Shown here piece by piece: positions 15,560 to 27,355 of a DNA stretch of 64,000 nucleotides. Numbering within the stretch: the first letter of the stretch is position 1; every line of letters starts with the position of its first letter. Location of the stretch: the NCBI GenBank assembly GCA_030272585.1, contig BSYQ01000009.1:5616230-5680229 (forward strand), in the 5' to 3' direction. The translations under genes were made by a program, and so were the position numbers. Origin of the DNA: Bryopsis sp. KO-2023. Taxonomy: Eukaryota; Chlorophyta; Ulvophyceae; Bryopsidales; Bryopsidaceae. The notes below the pieces were generated by a model. It saw only the letters and a list, made by a program, of their open reading frames with translations, did not search any database and was not told the DNA's origin.

Positions 15560-15632
15560 TCCGTCGTAGTCTAGGTGGTTAGGACATGTGGCTCTCACCC
15601 ACAAGACCCGGGTTCGAGTCCCGGCGACGGAA
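15560..15632 (+). tRNA. trnE-CTC: tRNA-Glu(CTC), copy 2
   Basis: Same as 4035-4107. Confidence 0.96.
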
Positions 15633-15717
15633 TCGTCCGCGCCCTTTTCGCCCCCGTGGAGGCGCCCCCTCCGGGCGTTTCGCGACCAGGAGGGCGAGGG
15701 AGGAGGAGGGAGCGTGA

Positions 15718-15798
15718 GCAACGGTGGCCGAGTGGTCAAGGCGTGTGCCTGCTAAGTACATGGGTTATCCCGCGTGAGTTCGAATCTCACCCGTTGCG
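15718..15798 (+). tRNA. trnS-GCT: tRNA-Ser(GCT), copy 2
   Basis: Same as 4193-4273. Confidence 0.96.
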
Positions 15799-15830
15799 AC
15801 GATACTGCTTGTCGTTTTGCGACCTGACCG

Positions 15831-16659
15831 TCACATCGTCCGGCGACCTCGGCCCGTAACGGTGGGACTTGTCCGTGGCCTCCGGCGACCTCGTTCCGTA
15901 GCGATGGGACTTCTCCGTAGTTTCCGGCGACCTCGGCCCGTAGCGATGGGACTTGTTCGTAGCGATGGGACCTCTCCGTAGCCTCCCGCGACCTCGTCCC
16001 GTGACGATGGGACTTCCCCGTAGCCTCCCGCGACCTCGTCCCGTAGCGATGGGACCTCTCCGTAGCCTCCCGCGACCTCGTCCCGTAGCGATGGGACTTC
16101 TCCGTAGCCTCCGGCGACCTCGTCCTGTGACGATGGGACCTCTCCGTAGCCTCCCGCGACCTCGTCCCGTGACGATGGGACTTCCCCGTAGCCTCCGGCG
16201 ACCTCGTCCCGTAGCGATGGGACCTCTCCGTAGCCTCCGCCGACCTCGTCCCGTAGCGATGGGACTTGTCCGTAGCCTCCCGCGACCTCGTCCCGTGACG
16301 ACGGGACTTCCCCGTAGCCTCCGGCGACCTCGGCCCGTAGCGATGGGACCTCTCCGTAGCCTCCCGCGACCTCGTCCCGTAGCGATGGGACCTCTCCGTA
16401 GCCTCCCGCGACCTCGTCCCGTGACGATGGGACCTCTCCGTAGCCTCCCGCGACCTCGTCCCGTAGCGATGGGACCTCTCCGTAGCCTCCCGCGACCTCG
16501 TCCCGTAGCGATGGGACCTCTCCGTAGCCTCCGGCGACCTCGTCCCGTGACGATGGGACTTCTCCGTGGCCTCCGGCGACCTCGTTCCGTAGCGATGGGA
16601 CCTCTCCGTAGCCTCCAGCGACCTCGTTCCGTGACGATGGGACTTCTCCGGAGGTTCCC
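15831..16659. repeat. 42-bp minisatellite, block A, copy 2
   Basis: Same as 4306-5134, with no repeat-number change. Confidence 0.95.
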
Positions 16660-16672
16660 ACGCAAAACGGGT

Positions 16673-16746
16673 CGCTCCCTGCAAGGATCGAACTTGCGAC
16701 CTTGCGGTTAACAGCCGCACGCTCTAACCAGCTGAGCTAAGGAAGC
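16673..16746 (-). tRNA. trnN-GTT: tRNA-Asn(GTT), copy 2
   Basis: Same as 5148-5221. Confidence 0.96.
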
Positions 16747-16845
16747 ACGTTTGTCCGTCGTCGGAAGGGGACGCCGTACGCACGGACGACGACGCGACGG
16801 CCCGCCGGGTCGCATAGAGGGGTGCGCGAGGCCGAAACGAGCGGG

Positions 16846-16919
16846 GTGCTCGTGGTGTAGCCGGTTATCACGTCAGTCTCACACACTGAAGGCCCCCGGT
16901 TCGAGCCCGGGCGAGCACA
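16846..16919 (+). tRNA. trnV-CAC: tRNA-Val(CAC), copy 2
   Basis: Same as 5321-5394. Confidence 0.96.
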
Positions 16920-16965
16920 AGCTATGCGTCGACAGCTTTCGTGTCGCCCCTCCCTCCAATTTCCG

Positions 16966-17157
16966 TAACGATGGGACTTCTCCGTAGCTTGCGACGACCT
17001 CTCTTCGTGACGATGGGACTTCTCCGTGGCCTCCGTCGACCTCTTTCCGTAACGATGGGACTTCTCCGTAGTTTCCGACGCCCGTTCCCCGTAACGATGG
17101 GACTTCTCCGTAGCCTCCGGCCACCTCTTTCCGTGACGATGGGACTTCTCCGGAGGC
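16966..17157. repeat. 42-bp minisatellite, block B, copy 2
   Basis: Same as 5441-5632. Confidence 0.93.
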
Positions 17158-17209
17158 TCGGGCACGAGAGAGGTATTTGGGCGCGAGTTTCGGCCACCTC
17201 ATCGAACAA

Positions 17210-17283
17210 GTGCTCGTGGTGTAGCTGGTTATCACGTGAGTCTAACACACTCAAGGCCCCCGGTTCGAGCCCGGGCGAGCACA
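17210..17283 (+). tRNA. trnV-AAC: tRNA-Val(AAC), copy 2
   Basis: Same as 5685-5758. Confidence 0.96.
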
Positions 17284-17560
17284 CCCAGTCGCTATGAGAT
17301 TGCCTTGGGCCCAATCGAATGACACCGCCAGCGGTGGGGACTTTTTGTCGAGGTAAGTAATGCGTTTGGGTGTGAGTATTGGTTCCGTGAAGTACCGTGA
17401 CTTTCCCTGCCTCGATTCCATCAGCATTGCCCGTGCACGCCCCTGATTTTCTCCCTCCCTCGACGGATGGACAACTCTCTCTCACGCCCCCTTCCTTCAT
17501 CGCTCTCATCACGTTCCGTTCCACCGGCTCGCGGCCCATCAAAGTGAAGGGTCCATCCAA

Positions 17561-17632
17561 AGGGGACAACCAGGTTCGAACTGGTGGCCTATCGATCTGC
17601 AGTCGATTGCTCTACCACTGAGCTATATCCCC
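17561..17632 (-). tRNA. trnC-GCA: tRNA-Cys(GCA), copy 2
   Basis: Same as 6036-6107. Confidence 0.96.
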
Positions 17633-17729
17633 ACGCTCACGACATTCCGATTCCGGGGTCGGCTTTTGTCCGCAAGTGCCTCTCCGCACGCACGACCATG
17701 GCGCGCACGAACGAATCGACAATCGTTTC

Positions 17730-17801
17730 GGCCTAGTGGCTCAATGGTAGAGCATCCGACTCCAGATCGGAAGGTTGCGCGTTCGATTCGCGTCTGGGTC
17801 A
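17730..17801 (+). tRNA. trnW-CCA: tRNA-Trp(CCA), copy 2
   Basis: Same as 6205-6276. Confidence 0.96.
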
Positions 17802-18341
17802 TGGCACGTGTTTGCTTGCCTGCCTGCCCGTAACGTTTTCGTAAATTCTCTTAAGTACTGTTTGTCCTCAAGTACTGGGGGTGGGTTAAGTACTAGGTGC
17901 ATGTTATGTACTGGGAGCGACTTCAGTACTCGGGGTGAGGTTGTGTATCGGTCAAGGGTTATGCACTAGATGATGCGATCGGTTATGTGTTTTCGATATG
18001 TTTTTTTTTTGTCGAGGGAATGAGCGTCGATCTCTCACCGTCTTTGTGCCCGCTCCCTTCGATGTTGGTGAAATGAGCGTGGTCGTGTGTGTGTGCTCGG
18101 TTGGAAGTTTGGTTAGACACGGTGGAGGGTTAGGCGAATCGATAATGTTACGGTGTTAGAGCGCTACGGATATGGTCGGGACGGGCGATGGTTACGATTC
18201 GCTGGGACGAGAACTTCAGACGTTGAACGGAGCATGCAATTGAGCTCTGTTTTGCTGAATGTTGGACCGCTTGCCTCGGATACGAACGTACATTCTGCCC
18301 TCCGCCTTCCATCACGTCCCATCAAGTCCCATCGGGCGAAA

Positions 18342-18459
18342 AGTTGCCGCTGCCGGGTTTCCTGGGACATCCCTGATCCCGGTACTAATCGGCCCCAACC
18401 GTGCTTAATTGGCGAGGTCGGAAGGGATCGCATGTGTTCACGGTGGTATGACGGCAACA
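18342..18459 (-). rRNA. 5S rRNA: 5S ribosomal RNA, copy 2
   Basis: Same as 6817-6934. Confidence 0.87.
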
Positions 18460-18558
18460 CGACCTTCTCACGCCCTCCCGCGACAGGTTCCCTTCGAGGT
18501 CGCGTCGCACCCACGCGCACTCATTTCACCCCATCCCGGTCGCCTCCCGTCGTCACCC

Positions 18559-18632
18559 GGCCGAGTAGCTCAGTTGGTTAGAGCGTCGTGCTAATAACGC
18601 GAATGTCGAGGGTTCGATCCCCTTCTTGGCCA
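18559..18632 (+). tRNA. trnI-AAT: tRNA-Ile(AAT), copy 2
   Basis: Same as 7034-7107. Confidence 0.96.
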
Positions 18633-18741
18633 GCAGGGGGACTCCTGTTTGTGTTTACGGACGTGAGAAACCTCGTGCACGGAGTCGCAAAGTCCGGGGA
18701 CTGCTGGGATGCAAGCGACCGGGGTGAGACGAAGGTGACGT

Positions 18742-18814
18742 CACCCGAGGCAGGGATCGAACCTGCGGCCTATCGCTTAGGAAACGATCGCTCTATCCAC
18801 TGAGCTACACGGGC
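18742..18814 (-). tRNA. trnR-CCT: tRNA-Arg(CCT), copy 2
   Basis: Same as 7217-7289. Confidence 0.92.
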
Positions 18815-19056
18815 ATCTCGGAATAGGGATGCAAAAGATCGACAAAACATCGACGCTTCGGGTGATACGTTCATTTTGTAGTACGAGCGTTGTAGTACGG
18901 GTTAGTACGGGTTCCAGGGTGTGACTTCGGAGACGACTCTCGTAAAATTAAATTCTCCTGTCTTTGTGTCTCAACCACCCTGTGTTCGAGTTGTGTGTGA
19001 TAAAACCTGATGTCGGGGGGGCATCGAGGGGCTCATACGAAAGCTTTTGATCGTGA

Positions 19057-19127
19057 GCGTTGATGGTACAGTGGTAGCATACTACCCTGCCACGGTAGAG
19101 ACCCGGGTTCGATTCCCGGTCAACGCA
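19057..19127 (+). tRNA. trnG-GCC: tRNA-Gly(GCC), copy 2
   Basis: Same as 7532-7602. Confidence 0.97.
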
Positions 19128-19523
19128 CCACATCATGTGATGACCCACATGATTCTTTCATCTTCGGTCAATAATTTTTGTCGTGAACTGGCTCCCGCCC
19201 CGGGAAGAGAGAGACAGAGTTATACCCCAAAGGGAAAGCGACAAGAACGTCCCTGAAGTGCAGCAAGATGCGCTTCTCCATGCCCCTCGTCTCTATTGAT
19301 TCCGCAGCGTCCAATCCCCATCCCCGACACAAGCAGGCTGCCACAACGTTCCCGTCCCTCATCAGAACAGCATCAAACTACCAGTTCAGAACGAGAGGAT
19401 AGCCCGCTCGAGCAGTCAGCACCTAACCCGGATCTTTCGGGAGCTGGAAGTGCATCGTGTCGCTGCCCTGCTCGTCGAATGATCGTTTTGCTGTCCGATC
19501 AAAAGGGGATTTGGCATAATTAT

Positions 19524-19595
19524 CGCCGTTGCCGGGAATTGAACCCGGGTCTCCTGCGTGACAGGCAGGAATACTGACCACTATACTACAACGAC
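19524..19595 (-). tRNA. trnD-GTC: tRNA-Asp(GTC), copy 2
   Basis: Same as 7999-8070. Confidence 0.96.
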
Positions 19596-19714
19596 TCCAT
19601 CACGCCCAAAAGTCGAAACGGGGAACCATGTTGGGCCACGTCTCCTACGGCTGGGTCGCATTGTCACCCGAGGGACAACGTTTGTGGAGGGCAATTTGGG
19701 CGATCGAGACATGT

Positions 19715-19721
19715 GCGACTT

Positions 19722-19762
<41 letters not shown>

Positions 19763-19787
19763 TCGTGTTCGATCCACGAAAGTCGCA
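19715..19787 (+). tRNA. trnF-GAA: tRNA-Phe(GAA), copy 2
   Basis: Same as 8190-8262. Confidence 0.97.
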
Positions 19788-19913
19788 CTCGACTATGTTG
19801 GTCAAATATTCCGACCCTGTTTTTATGCTTTTTTTTCTCTTCCGGACCAGCCGGATGAACGTGACGCTCGGGGAAGAACGGTATATCCGCAAGGAGGAAC
19901 TTTTCGAATGAAG

Positions 19914-19985
19914 GGCGCTATAGTGTAGTGGTTATCACATTGGACTCTGAATCCAATGACCCGAGTTCGAATCTCGGTAGTGCCT
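19914..19985 (+). tRNA. trnQ-CTG: tRNA-Gln(CTG), copy 2
   Basis: Same as 8389-8460. Confidence 0.96.
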
Positions 19986-20144
19986 CCCAGTTATCCATGT
20001 GTGGTGGGTTTTTCACGTGGCGGGGTGGGGGAACGTCTTCCTTCTTGAAGGTTTCGGAGAAAAAAACCGAATTCCGCAAAAGACCCGACCAAATTCGTCC
20101 TCCAGAGACGATGAAAGACGCAACCACGCCGAAAAAATCGTGAT

Positions 20145-20217
20145 GGGGATGTAGCTCAAATGGCAGAGCGCTCGCTTAGCATGCGAGAGGTACGGGGATC
20201 GATACCCCGCATCTCCA
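20145..20217 (+). tRNA. trnA-AGC: tRNA-Ala(AGC), copy 2
   Basis: Same as 8620-8692. Confidence 0.97.
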
Positions 20218-20567
20218 CTCATCTATTGAAAATCGTTGCCAAAATTGTTCTTTGAAGTGTGCTTGTTGCCGGAGATGGGCCGTCACTTTGAACACCAAAC
20301 CAAACCGGACATGTTCGACAAGTTAGACCGGTCTGGACGGGTTCGACAGGACGGAATATGCCTAGTCCGGTTCGGTTTGTCGAACCTGTCAGGCATCTTG
20401 TCTAAGAAACTGTCTAGAATTAGTGTGGAACCTGTTTGGACCGATGAATCTGTGTAGACCGATTTTTTTCTTCTCTCAACGGACCGGACCGATCCAAATC
20501 TGTCCGGTCCGGTCTCGTTATGTTGAACCGGTAAACCAGCAATCCGGTTGCTAGCCCGTCTCAGCTA

Positions 20568-21270
20568 GTTAGGAAACTTTAGGAAGTAACGAAACTCACG
20601 CGTTAATTCAGGTTGGTTAGGAAACTTTAGGAAGGAACGAAACTTAAGCGTATCGATTTAGGCTAGTGAAGAAAGTTACGAAACTTAAGCGTCTCGATTT
20701 GGGTTGGTTAGAGAACTTTGGAAAATAACGAAACTTAAGCGTTTCGATCTAGGCTAGTCAAGAAAGTTACGAAACTTAAGCCATCCGATACAGGTTAGTT
20801 GGGAAACTTTAGAAAGTAACGAAACTTAAGCGTCTCGATTTGGGTTGGTTAGAGAACTTTGGAAAATAACGAAACTTAAGCGTTTCGATCTAGGCTAGTC
20901 AAGAAAGTTACGAAACTTAAGCCATCCGATATAGGTTAGTTGGGAAACTTTAGAAAGTAACGAAACTTGAGCGTCTCGATTTGGGTTGGTTAGAGAACTT
21001 TGGAAAATAACGAAACTTAAGCGTTTCGATCTAGGCTAGTCAAGAAAGTTACGAAACTTAAGCCATCCGATATAGGTTAGTTGGGAAACTTTAGAAAGTA
21101 ACGAAACTTGAGCGTCTCGATTTGGGTTGGTTAGAGAACTTTGGAAAATAACGAAACTTAAGCGTTTGGATTCAGGCTAGTCAAGAAAGCTACGAAACTT
21201 AAGCCATCCGATTTAGGTTAGTTGGGAAACTTTCGAAAATAACGAAACTTAAGCGTTCCGACTCAAGTTT
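20568..21270. repeat. 141-bp repeat block, copy 2
   Basis: Same as 9043-9745. Confidence 0.95.
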
Positions 21271-21322
21271 GTGGTGACACCATTTCAACTTGAGCAATAA
21301 CAAACCCGTCACGAGCGAGTGG

Positions 21323-21394
21323 TGTTCGCGGGGAGAATCGAACTCCCGTTTCTTGAGCCACAATCAAGTGTCCTGACCACTAGACGACGCGAAC
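21323..21394 (-). tRNA. trnH-GTG: tRNA-His(GTG), copy 2
   Basis: Same as 9798-9869. Confidence 0.96.
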
Positions 21395-21492
21395 TCACGA
21401 TTGAGAAGGGTGTTGTCGACGTTTCATGCTTGCTCACACACCCAACCTCGTCAAGCACGAACAAATGTCCCATCGAAGATATCTTGAGCGAA

Positions 21493-21566
21493 GCTCCTTT
21501 AGCTCAGTTGGTTAGAGCACCCGTTTAGTAAGCGGGAGGTCCTGAGTTCAACTCTCAGAGGGAGCA
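21493..21566 (+). tRNA. trnT-AGT: tRNA-Thr(AGT), copy 2
   Basis: Same as 9968-10041. Confidence 0.96.
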
Positions 21567-21634
21567 ATAATTGTTTCGTGAGGTAATTTATGGGGAATGT
21601 ATTAAGTAGGAACGCGGTGATCAATTGATCGACC

Positions 21635-21719
21635 CCGACGATAGCTCAGTTGGCAGAGCGGAGGACTGTAATAGAGTTCAGATATCCTTAGGTCGCCGGT
21701 TCGATTCCGGCTCGTCGGA
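21635..21719 (+). tRNA. trnY-GTA: tRNA-Tyr(GTA), copy 2
   Basis: Same as 10110-10194; intron at 21672-21683. Confidence 0.96.
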
Positions 21720-21792
21720 CGAAGCTGTTCCCGCTCGGATAAATCTGATCCAAATTGCCTCAAAATACGTAACTTGGGCCAAGAAATCGTGT

Positions 21793-21865
21793 GCACTCGT
21801 GGCGCAATGGATAGCGTATCAGACTTCGGATCTGAGGGTTGCGAGTTCGAGTCTCGTCGGGTGCA
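21793..21865 (+). tRNA. trnR-TCG: tRNA-Arg(TCG), copy 2
   Basis: Same as 10268-10340. Confidence 0.96.
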
Positions 21866-22045
21866 GTATAGTTCTCAATATATACGAGAATATATTGAAT
21901 ATGTTGTAAAATATATATTTTGGACCAACAAAAGGTTTGGAAGAAAAGACTTGAGACTCAGTACTTAAGAGTTTTGCGCTTTGTAAAATTCAGGGATTCG
22001 GGGATTCCAAAAGCTTTAGGGTTTTCAGGTTTTTAGTTTTTTTTT

Positions 22046-22331
22046 GTTTTCTTAGGTTTTTTAGGTTTTTTAGGGTTTAGGGTTTAGGGTTTAGGGGGTT
22101 TAGGGTTTAGGGGGTTTAGCATTTAGGGGGTTTAGGGTTTAGGGTTTAGGGTTTTTAGGGTTTAGGGTTTAGGGTTTAGGGTTTAGGGTTTAGGGTTTAG
22201 GGTTTAGGGTTTAGGGTTTAGGGTTTAGGGTTTAGGGTTTAGGGTTTAGGGTTTAGGGTTTAGGGTTTAGGGTTTAGGGTTTAGGGTTTAGGGTTTAGGG
22301 TTTAGGGGTTTAGGGTTTAGGGTTTAGGGGT
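22046..22331. repeat. Telomere-type (TTTAGGG)n tract, copy 2
   Basis: Same length and variants as 10521-10806. Confidence 0.96.
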
Positions 22332-22805
22332 TGGGCGCTAGAACCGTGGAGTCAGGTGTTTAGACTTTGGCGCTTAGAGTTAGGACGTGGGAGTCCGGAA
22401 AGTTAGCCGTTGAGAATTAGGACTTGGGACCTAGGACCTTGAACTTAGAAAAGTTAGGCGATAGAAGTTAAGACTTAGGAATGTTCAACGTTTGGAGTAA
22501 GGACTTCGGACTTTGGACGTTCGAAAGTTTGGTAGTGTCACTTAGGACTTTGGACTTAGGCCTGTAGACTAAGGACTTTGGAGATAGGCCCTAGGAGCTA
22601 GGAAAGCTAGGAAAGTCAGGCGTTTAGACTTCGGACTGACGACTTCGGAATGTTAGGCGTTTGGAGTTAGGACTTTGGACTTTAGTCTTTGGAACGTTTG
22701 GAGTTGGGCCTTCAGACTTGGGGAAGTTACGAGTTGGGGCGTTAGACTTAGGAAGCTTAGGAGTTGGGACATTGGAGTTCGGAAAGATAGGAGTCAAGGC
22801 AGGAT
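22332..22805. repeat. Degenerate TTAGGACTT-type repeat, copy 2
   Basis: Same as 10807-11280. Confidence 0.7.
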
Positions 22806-22836
22806 CTAGGGAAAGCGGGTGATTAAAAAATCGAGA

Positions 22837-22908
22837 GGGATGTTGGTCTAGTGGTATGATTCTCGCTTAGGGTGCGAGAGGCCCCGGGTTCAATTCCCGG
22901 ACATCCCC
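22837..22908 (+). tRNA. trnP-AGG: tRNA-Pro(AGG), copy 2
   Basis: Same as 11312-11383. Confidence 0.96.
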
Positions 22909-22992
22909 TCACTCTTTGTGGGCGATCTCGTGTGTGCCTTGCACGAGCTCGGCAACGTGCATGGCCTCCCGTTAACGAGGAAAGAACGAGAT

Positions 22993-23064
22993 GGGATGTT
23001 GGTCTAGTGGTATGATTCTCGCTTTGGGTGCGAGAGGCCCCGGGTTCGATTCCCGGACATCCCC
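22993..23064 (+). tRNA. trnP-TGG: tRNA-Pro(TGG), copy 2
   Basis: Same as 11468-11539. Confidence 0.96.
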
Positions 23065-23321
23065 CTTGTGTCTGTTGGGATGGATCCGCAACGAATTTCC
23101 TGCTTCCCATCAAGAGTCGAGATTCAAGAGTACGCGCCTGCTATGCTTTTTCCTTCCTTTCCTTTTTTTCTTGCCTCTGTGCGCATCTCCCGATGGAATC
23201 ATGTTCGTTCCATCATGTTAACGTTCTTTGGGAAAACAACGTTCTGAGATGAGACGGTAGTCCGGAGCATCCACGGATATGGGCGTCAGCGCCCGCCTCC
23301 GATCGAGAGCTTTCTGTGTGA

Positions 23322-23405
23322 GCACAGGTGCCCGAGTGGTCTAAGGGGTTAGACTCAAGTTCTAATGGACGTCAGTCCGCGTGGGTTCAAATCCCACCCT
23401 GTGCA
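23322..23405 (+). tRNA. trnL-CAA: tRNA-Leu(CAA), copy 3
   Basis: Same as 272-355. Confidence 0.96.
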
Positions 23406-23474
23406 ACAGATTTTTTGGGGGCCTTGGCACAATCGGTGACGGATGTGCTCAATCGACTTTCCTTCCGTAACGTG

Positions 23475-23546
23475 GCGTTGTTAGTCCAACGGTTAGGATA
23501 CTTGCCTTCCAAGCAAGGGACCCGGGTTCGACTCCCGGACAACGCA
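23475..23546 (+). tRNA. trnG-TCC: tRNA-Gly(TCC), copy 3
   Basis: Same as 425-496. Confidence 0.96.
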
Positions 23547-23597
23547 GATGTGAGTTATATCGTTCGAATGTTTTACGTCATGCAACAGGTCCGAGCG

Positions 23598-24950
23598 TGT
23601 CGCATTTTCGGCGAAACCACGTCGCTCCTCGGCTGGTGCTCCGATTGACTCGCTCTTGGTGTCTAAAGACGCGTCCCGACGAGATCTATCCATAGGTTTT
23701 GATCGGGAGTCAATCGGAGGTCTGGTTGGGGAGTTATGGCCGGTACCGTTTCACGAGAGTCTACGTAAGCGCGATTTTCGGCGAAACGAGGTCGCTCCTC
23801 GGCTAGGGCTCCGATTGAGGCGCCCTTGGTGTCAAAAGGAGCGCCTCGACGAGATCTAACCATAGGTTTTGATCGGAGGTCAATCGGAGGTCTCGTTGAA
23901 GAGTTACGGCCGATACCGTTTCACGAGAGTCTACGTAAGCGCGGTTTTCGGCGAAACGAGGTCGCTCCTCGGCTAGGGCTCGGATTGAGACGCCCTTGGT
24001 GCCAAAAGGAGCGCCTCGACGAGATCTAGCCATAGGTTTTGATCGGAGGTCAATCGGAGGTCTCGTTGAAGAGTTATGGCCGATACCGTTTCACGAGAGT
24101 CTACGTAAGCGCGGTTTTCGGCGAAACGAGGTCGCTCCTCGGCTAGGGCTCGGATTGAGACGCCCTTGGTGCCAAAAGGAGGGCCTCGACGAGATCTAGC
24201 CATAGGTTTTGATCGGAGGTCAATCGGAGGTCTCGTTGAAGAGTTATGGCCGATACCGTTTCGGGTGCTAACCGTGAAGCGCGCGCGTGTCGCATTTTCG
24301 GCGAAACGATGTCGCTCCTCGGCTAGGGCTCCGATTGAGGCGCCCTTGGTGTCAAAAGACGCGTCTCGACGAGATCTAGCCATGGGTTTTGATCGGAGGT
24401 CAATCGGAGGTCTGGTTTAAGAGTTACGGCCGATACCGTTTCACGAGAGCCTACGTAAGCGCGATTTTCGGCGAAACGATGTCGCTCCTCGGCTAGGCCT
24501 CCGATTGACTCGCTTTTGGTGCCTGAAGACGCGGCTCGATGAGAGCTAGCCATGAGTTTTGATCGCGAGTCAATCGGAGCTCTGGTTGAAGAGTTATGGC
24601 CGATACCGTTTCACGAGAGTCTACGTAAGTGCGATTTTCGGCGAAACGATGTCGCTTCTCGGCTGGTGCTCCGATTGACGCGCCCTTGGTGCCTAAAGAC
24701 GCGTCTCGACAAGACCTATCCGTGGGTACCTCTCCCGAGTCAATCGGAGCTCTGGTTGGGGAGTTATGGCCGATACCGTTTCGGGTGGTGACCGGGAATC
24801 GCGCGCGAGGCGCATTTTCGACGAAACGAGGTCGCTCCTCGGGTAGTGCTCCGATTGAGGCGCCCTTGGTGTCATAAGACGCGTCTCAACGAGACCAAGC
24901 CACAGAAAGTCGTTGCGAGTCAATCGGAGAAGTGGTTGGGGAGCTATGGA
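23598..24950. repeat. 170-bp tandem repeat block, copy 3
   Basis: Same as 548-1900. Confidence 0.93.
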
Positions 24951-25068
24951 CAAAAACGTTTGGGGCGCTCTCGCTCCGAGCTCAAGGCGCCCCCATAACT
25001 ACACCGAAAAGTCATCGTCATCTGAAAGGCGGGATCCTGAGTTCGGCTTGTCGTTGCAAAAATACGTA

Positions 25069-25141
25069 GGGGGTGTAGCTCAAATGGCAGAGCGCTCGAT
25101 TCGCATTCGAGAGGCACGGGGATCGATACCCCGCTCCTCCA
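25069..25141 (+). tRNA. trnA-CGC: tRNA-Ala(CGC), copy 3
   Basis: Same as 2019-2091. Confidence 0.93.
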
Positions 25142-25858
25142 GCCCAGCTTATTTGTTGCCTTGGTCAAGAGCCGTTGCTCGTTGGCGGAGTGTGAAAATG
25201 CTGTCGTGCAACGGATCCGTTGTATGTGAGGGGTGAGTGAAGGCCAACGGCTTGAGACGAAAACCAATTTAATAAGAACAACGAAAACCTTTCCCGATTA
25301 TCGAGGTTCCATTGGGGTAGTTCATTTCAAAATTTCTGGGAATTTTGGTCGGAAGAGGGTAGGATCGCCCAATTGGTGTTTGGGGAAATTTCGACGTGGA
25401 GAGTATATCAACAACTTTGAGAGAGTATGAGAGAGTTTGGTTAATCTAGGTACTGATACTGAAGGATGAATTCTTTGATTGGAGTAATTGTGTGGAACAA
25501 TGGTTGCGATAGGGGGGAGTGGCCCCTCAGGAAAAAATATGTAATTATTGTTATTTCCACGACGACAACAACACCACGCGCCCGAGCCACTATCAACATA
25601 TCCGTTCCGTCTCACACCGTAGTGCTCCGTACTCATATCTCGTACTCTATCCTAGAATAAACCCTCCACCAAATCCCACCGTCATCCTCGTCATTCCTAC
25701 ATCTCAATCAAAATCCTCCGAACGATCCCACTTTCGTCCTCGTCATTTCTACGTCCTTACCACCCTTTCCGATCGATCACGATCACTCCCATTTGACACA
25801 AAGCACCGTCCGCCTCTTTGGATCGATGATTTGAGGGATGTTTCTCAGCAATAGGGGT

Positions 25859-25931
25859 CGCCCGAGGAGGGGCTCGAACCCTCGACCACAAGATTAAGAG
25901 TCTTGCGCTCTACCGACTGAGCTACCCGGGC
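25859..25931 (-). tRNA. trnK-CTT: tRNA-Lys(CTT), copy 3
   Basis: Same as 2809-2881. Confidence 0.96.
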
Positions 25932-26037
25932 AGACGAAAAAGTGTTCCGGATCGCCGTCCACGTCCCCCGTCGCTCCGGCCTTGCGTCGCTGAACGCGGT
26001 AGGGGTTAGGTGCCTTCGACGGGGGAGGATTTTTGTA

Positions 26038-26109
26038 TTCGGAGTGGCGCAGTGGAAGCGTGGTGGGCCCATAACCCACAGGTCCCAGGATCGAAACCTG
26101 GCTCCGAAA
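26038..26109 (+). tRNA. trnfM/iMet-CAT: Initiator tRNA-Met(CAT), copy 3
   Basis: Same as 2988-3059. Confidence 0.95.
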
Positions 26110-26177
26110 GGCGTGCGACTCGTGTCGATGGTCGAAAGAAAGGGTCGTAGCGGAAATTCCGCACCCTTTTTTGCGTG

Positions 26178-26250
26178 GGGGTTGTAGCTCAGATGGTAGA
26201 GCGCTTGCTTTGCATGCGAGAGGCACGGGGATCGATGCCCCGCAGCTCCA
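26178..26250 (+). tRNA. trnA-TGC: tRNA-Ala(TGC), copy 3
   Basis: Same as 3128-3200. Confidence 0.96.
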
Positions 26251-26932
26251 GCCAATTTCGTTCTGAGTGAGGCACAGGGCCCCGAATGATCACCGCGACG
26301 GAGTATGAGGGTTGCGAGCGGGAGGTGCGGGGATCGAGGCCCCGCACCTCCGGGCGATTCTGTTTTGAGTGAGGTACGGGCCCCCGAATTATTACCGCGA
26401 CGGAGTATCAGGGTTGCAAGCGGGAGGTGCAGGGATCGAGGCCCCGCACCTCCGGGCGATTTTGGCGTGGGAGGGCCCAAAACATGTCCTTCTTGTGACC
26501 GGGGTCGGTGCGTCGGTGTCGGGAGGCGCGGGTCGGGTGCTCGAGCCTTCGGGGGGGAGCGTTCTTTCGTGCTCCGGATGGCCGACGATGGGAGTAGATG
26601 GGCGTGACGGCGCGATTAATTTTAAGGTAATGAGTGCATTATAAAATTTATTTAGGGGTGCAGGGGGGGGGGCGCGTGACGGCGCGCTTTCTGTAAAGGT
26701 ATACCGTGGAAAAAATTTTATATGTAGGGGGGGGGGGGGCGCGCAGAAATCGTACGACGCGGACTCGACGAGGGGTCGGACGCGGGCCAAAAAATCTCCA
26801 AATCCCCCGAGCACGGCCGAAATGGGCCTGTTTTCGCCCGTTTTCCGGGAAGCCACACTCTATTTAAGCCGGAATGCGCTCCCGAACTCGCGACAAGGCC
26901 CTTGAACGCGCCTCCCATGGGTCTCGTGCGCG

Positions 26933-27005
26933 GACCTTGTGGCCAAATGGATAAGGCGTCGGTCTACGAAACCGAAGATTGCAGGTTCGACCCCTGCCAA
27001 GGTCG
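26933..27005 (+). tRNA. trnR-ACG: tRNA-Arg(ACG), copy 3
   Basis: Same as 3883-3955. Confidence 0.96.
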
Positions 27006-27084
27006 ACGGACGTCGGGTTTCGGAGAGCTTCTCCGTCCCGCGACGCGCTCATGTAGCGGCCCGGCCGCTTCGGAAACGTGCGCC

Positions 27085-27157
27085 TCCGTCGTAGTCTAGG
27101 TGGTTAGGACATGTGGCTCTCACCCACAAGACCCGGGTTCGAGTCCCGGCGACGGAA
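27085..27157 (+). tRNA. trnE-CTC: tRNA-Glu(CTC), copy 3
   Basis: Same as 4035-4107. Confidence 0.96.
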
Positions 27158-27242
27158 TCGTCCGCGCCCTTTTCGCCCCCGTGGAGGCGCCCCCTCCGGG
27201 CGTTTCGCGACCAGGAGGGCGAGGGAGGAGGAGGGAGCGTGA

Positions 27243-27323
27243 GCAACGGTGGCCGAGTGGTCAAGGCGTGTGCCTGCTAAGTACATGGGTTATCCCGCGT
27301 GAGTTCGAATCTCACCCGTTGCG
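27243..27323 (+). tRNA. trnS-GCT: tRNA-Ser(GCT), copy 3
   Basis: Same as 4193-4273. Confidence 0.96.
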
Positions 27324-27355
27324 ACGATACTGCTTGTCGTTTTGCGACCTGACCG

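Larger units (their letters stand above)
11526..23050. repeat. Tandem tRNA/5S array unit, copy 2
   Basis: Same gene order and spacing as copy 1, shifted by 11,525 bp. The only difference I noticed is the G-run near 15202, which is uninterrupted here but broken by an A in copy 1. Confidence 0.97.
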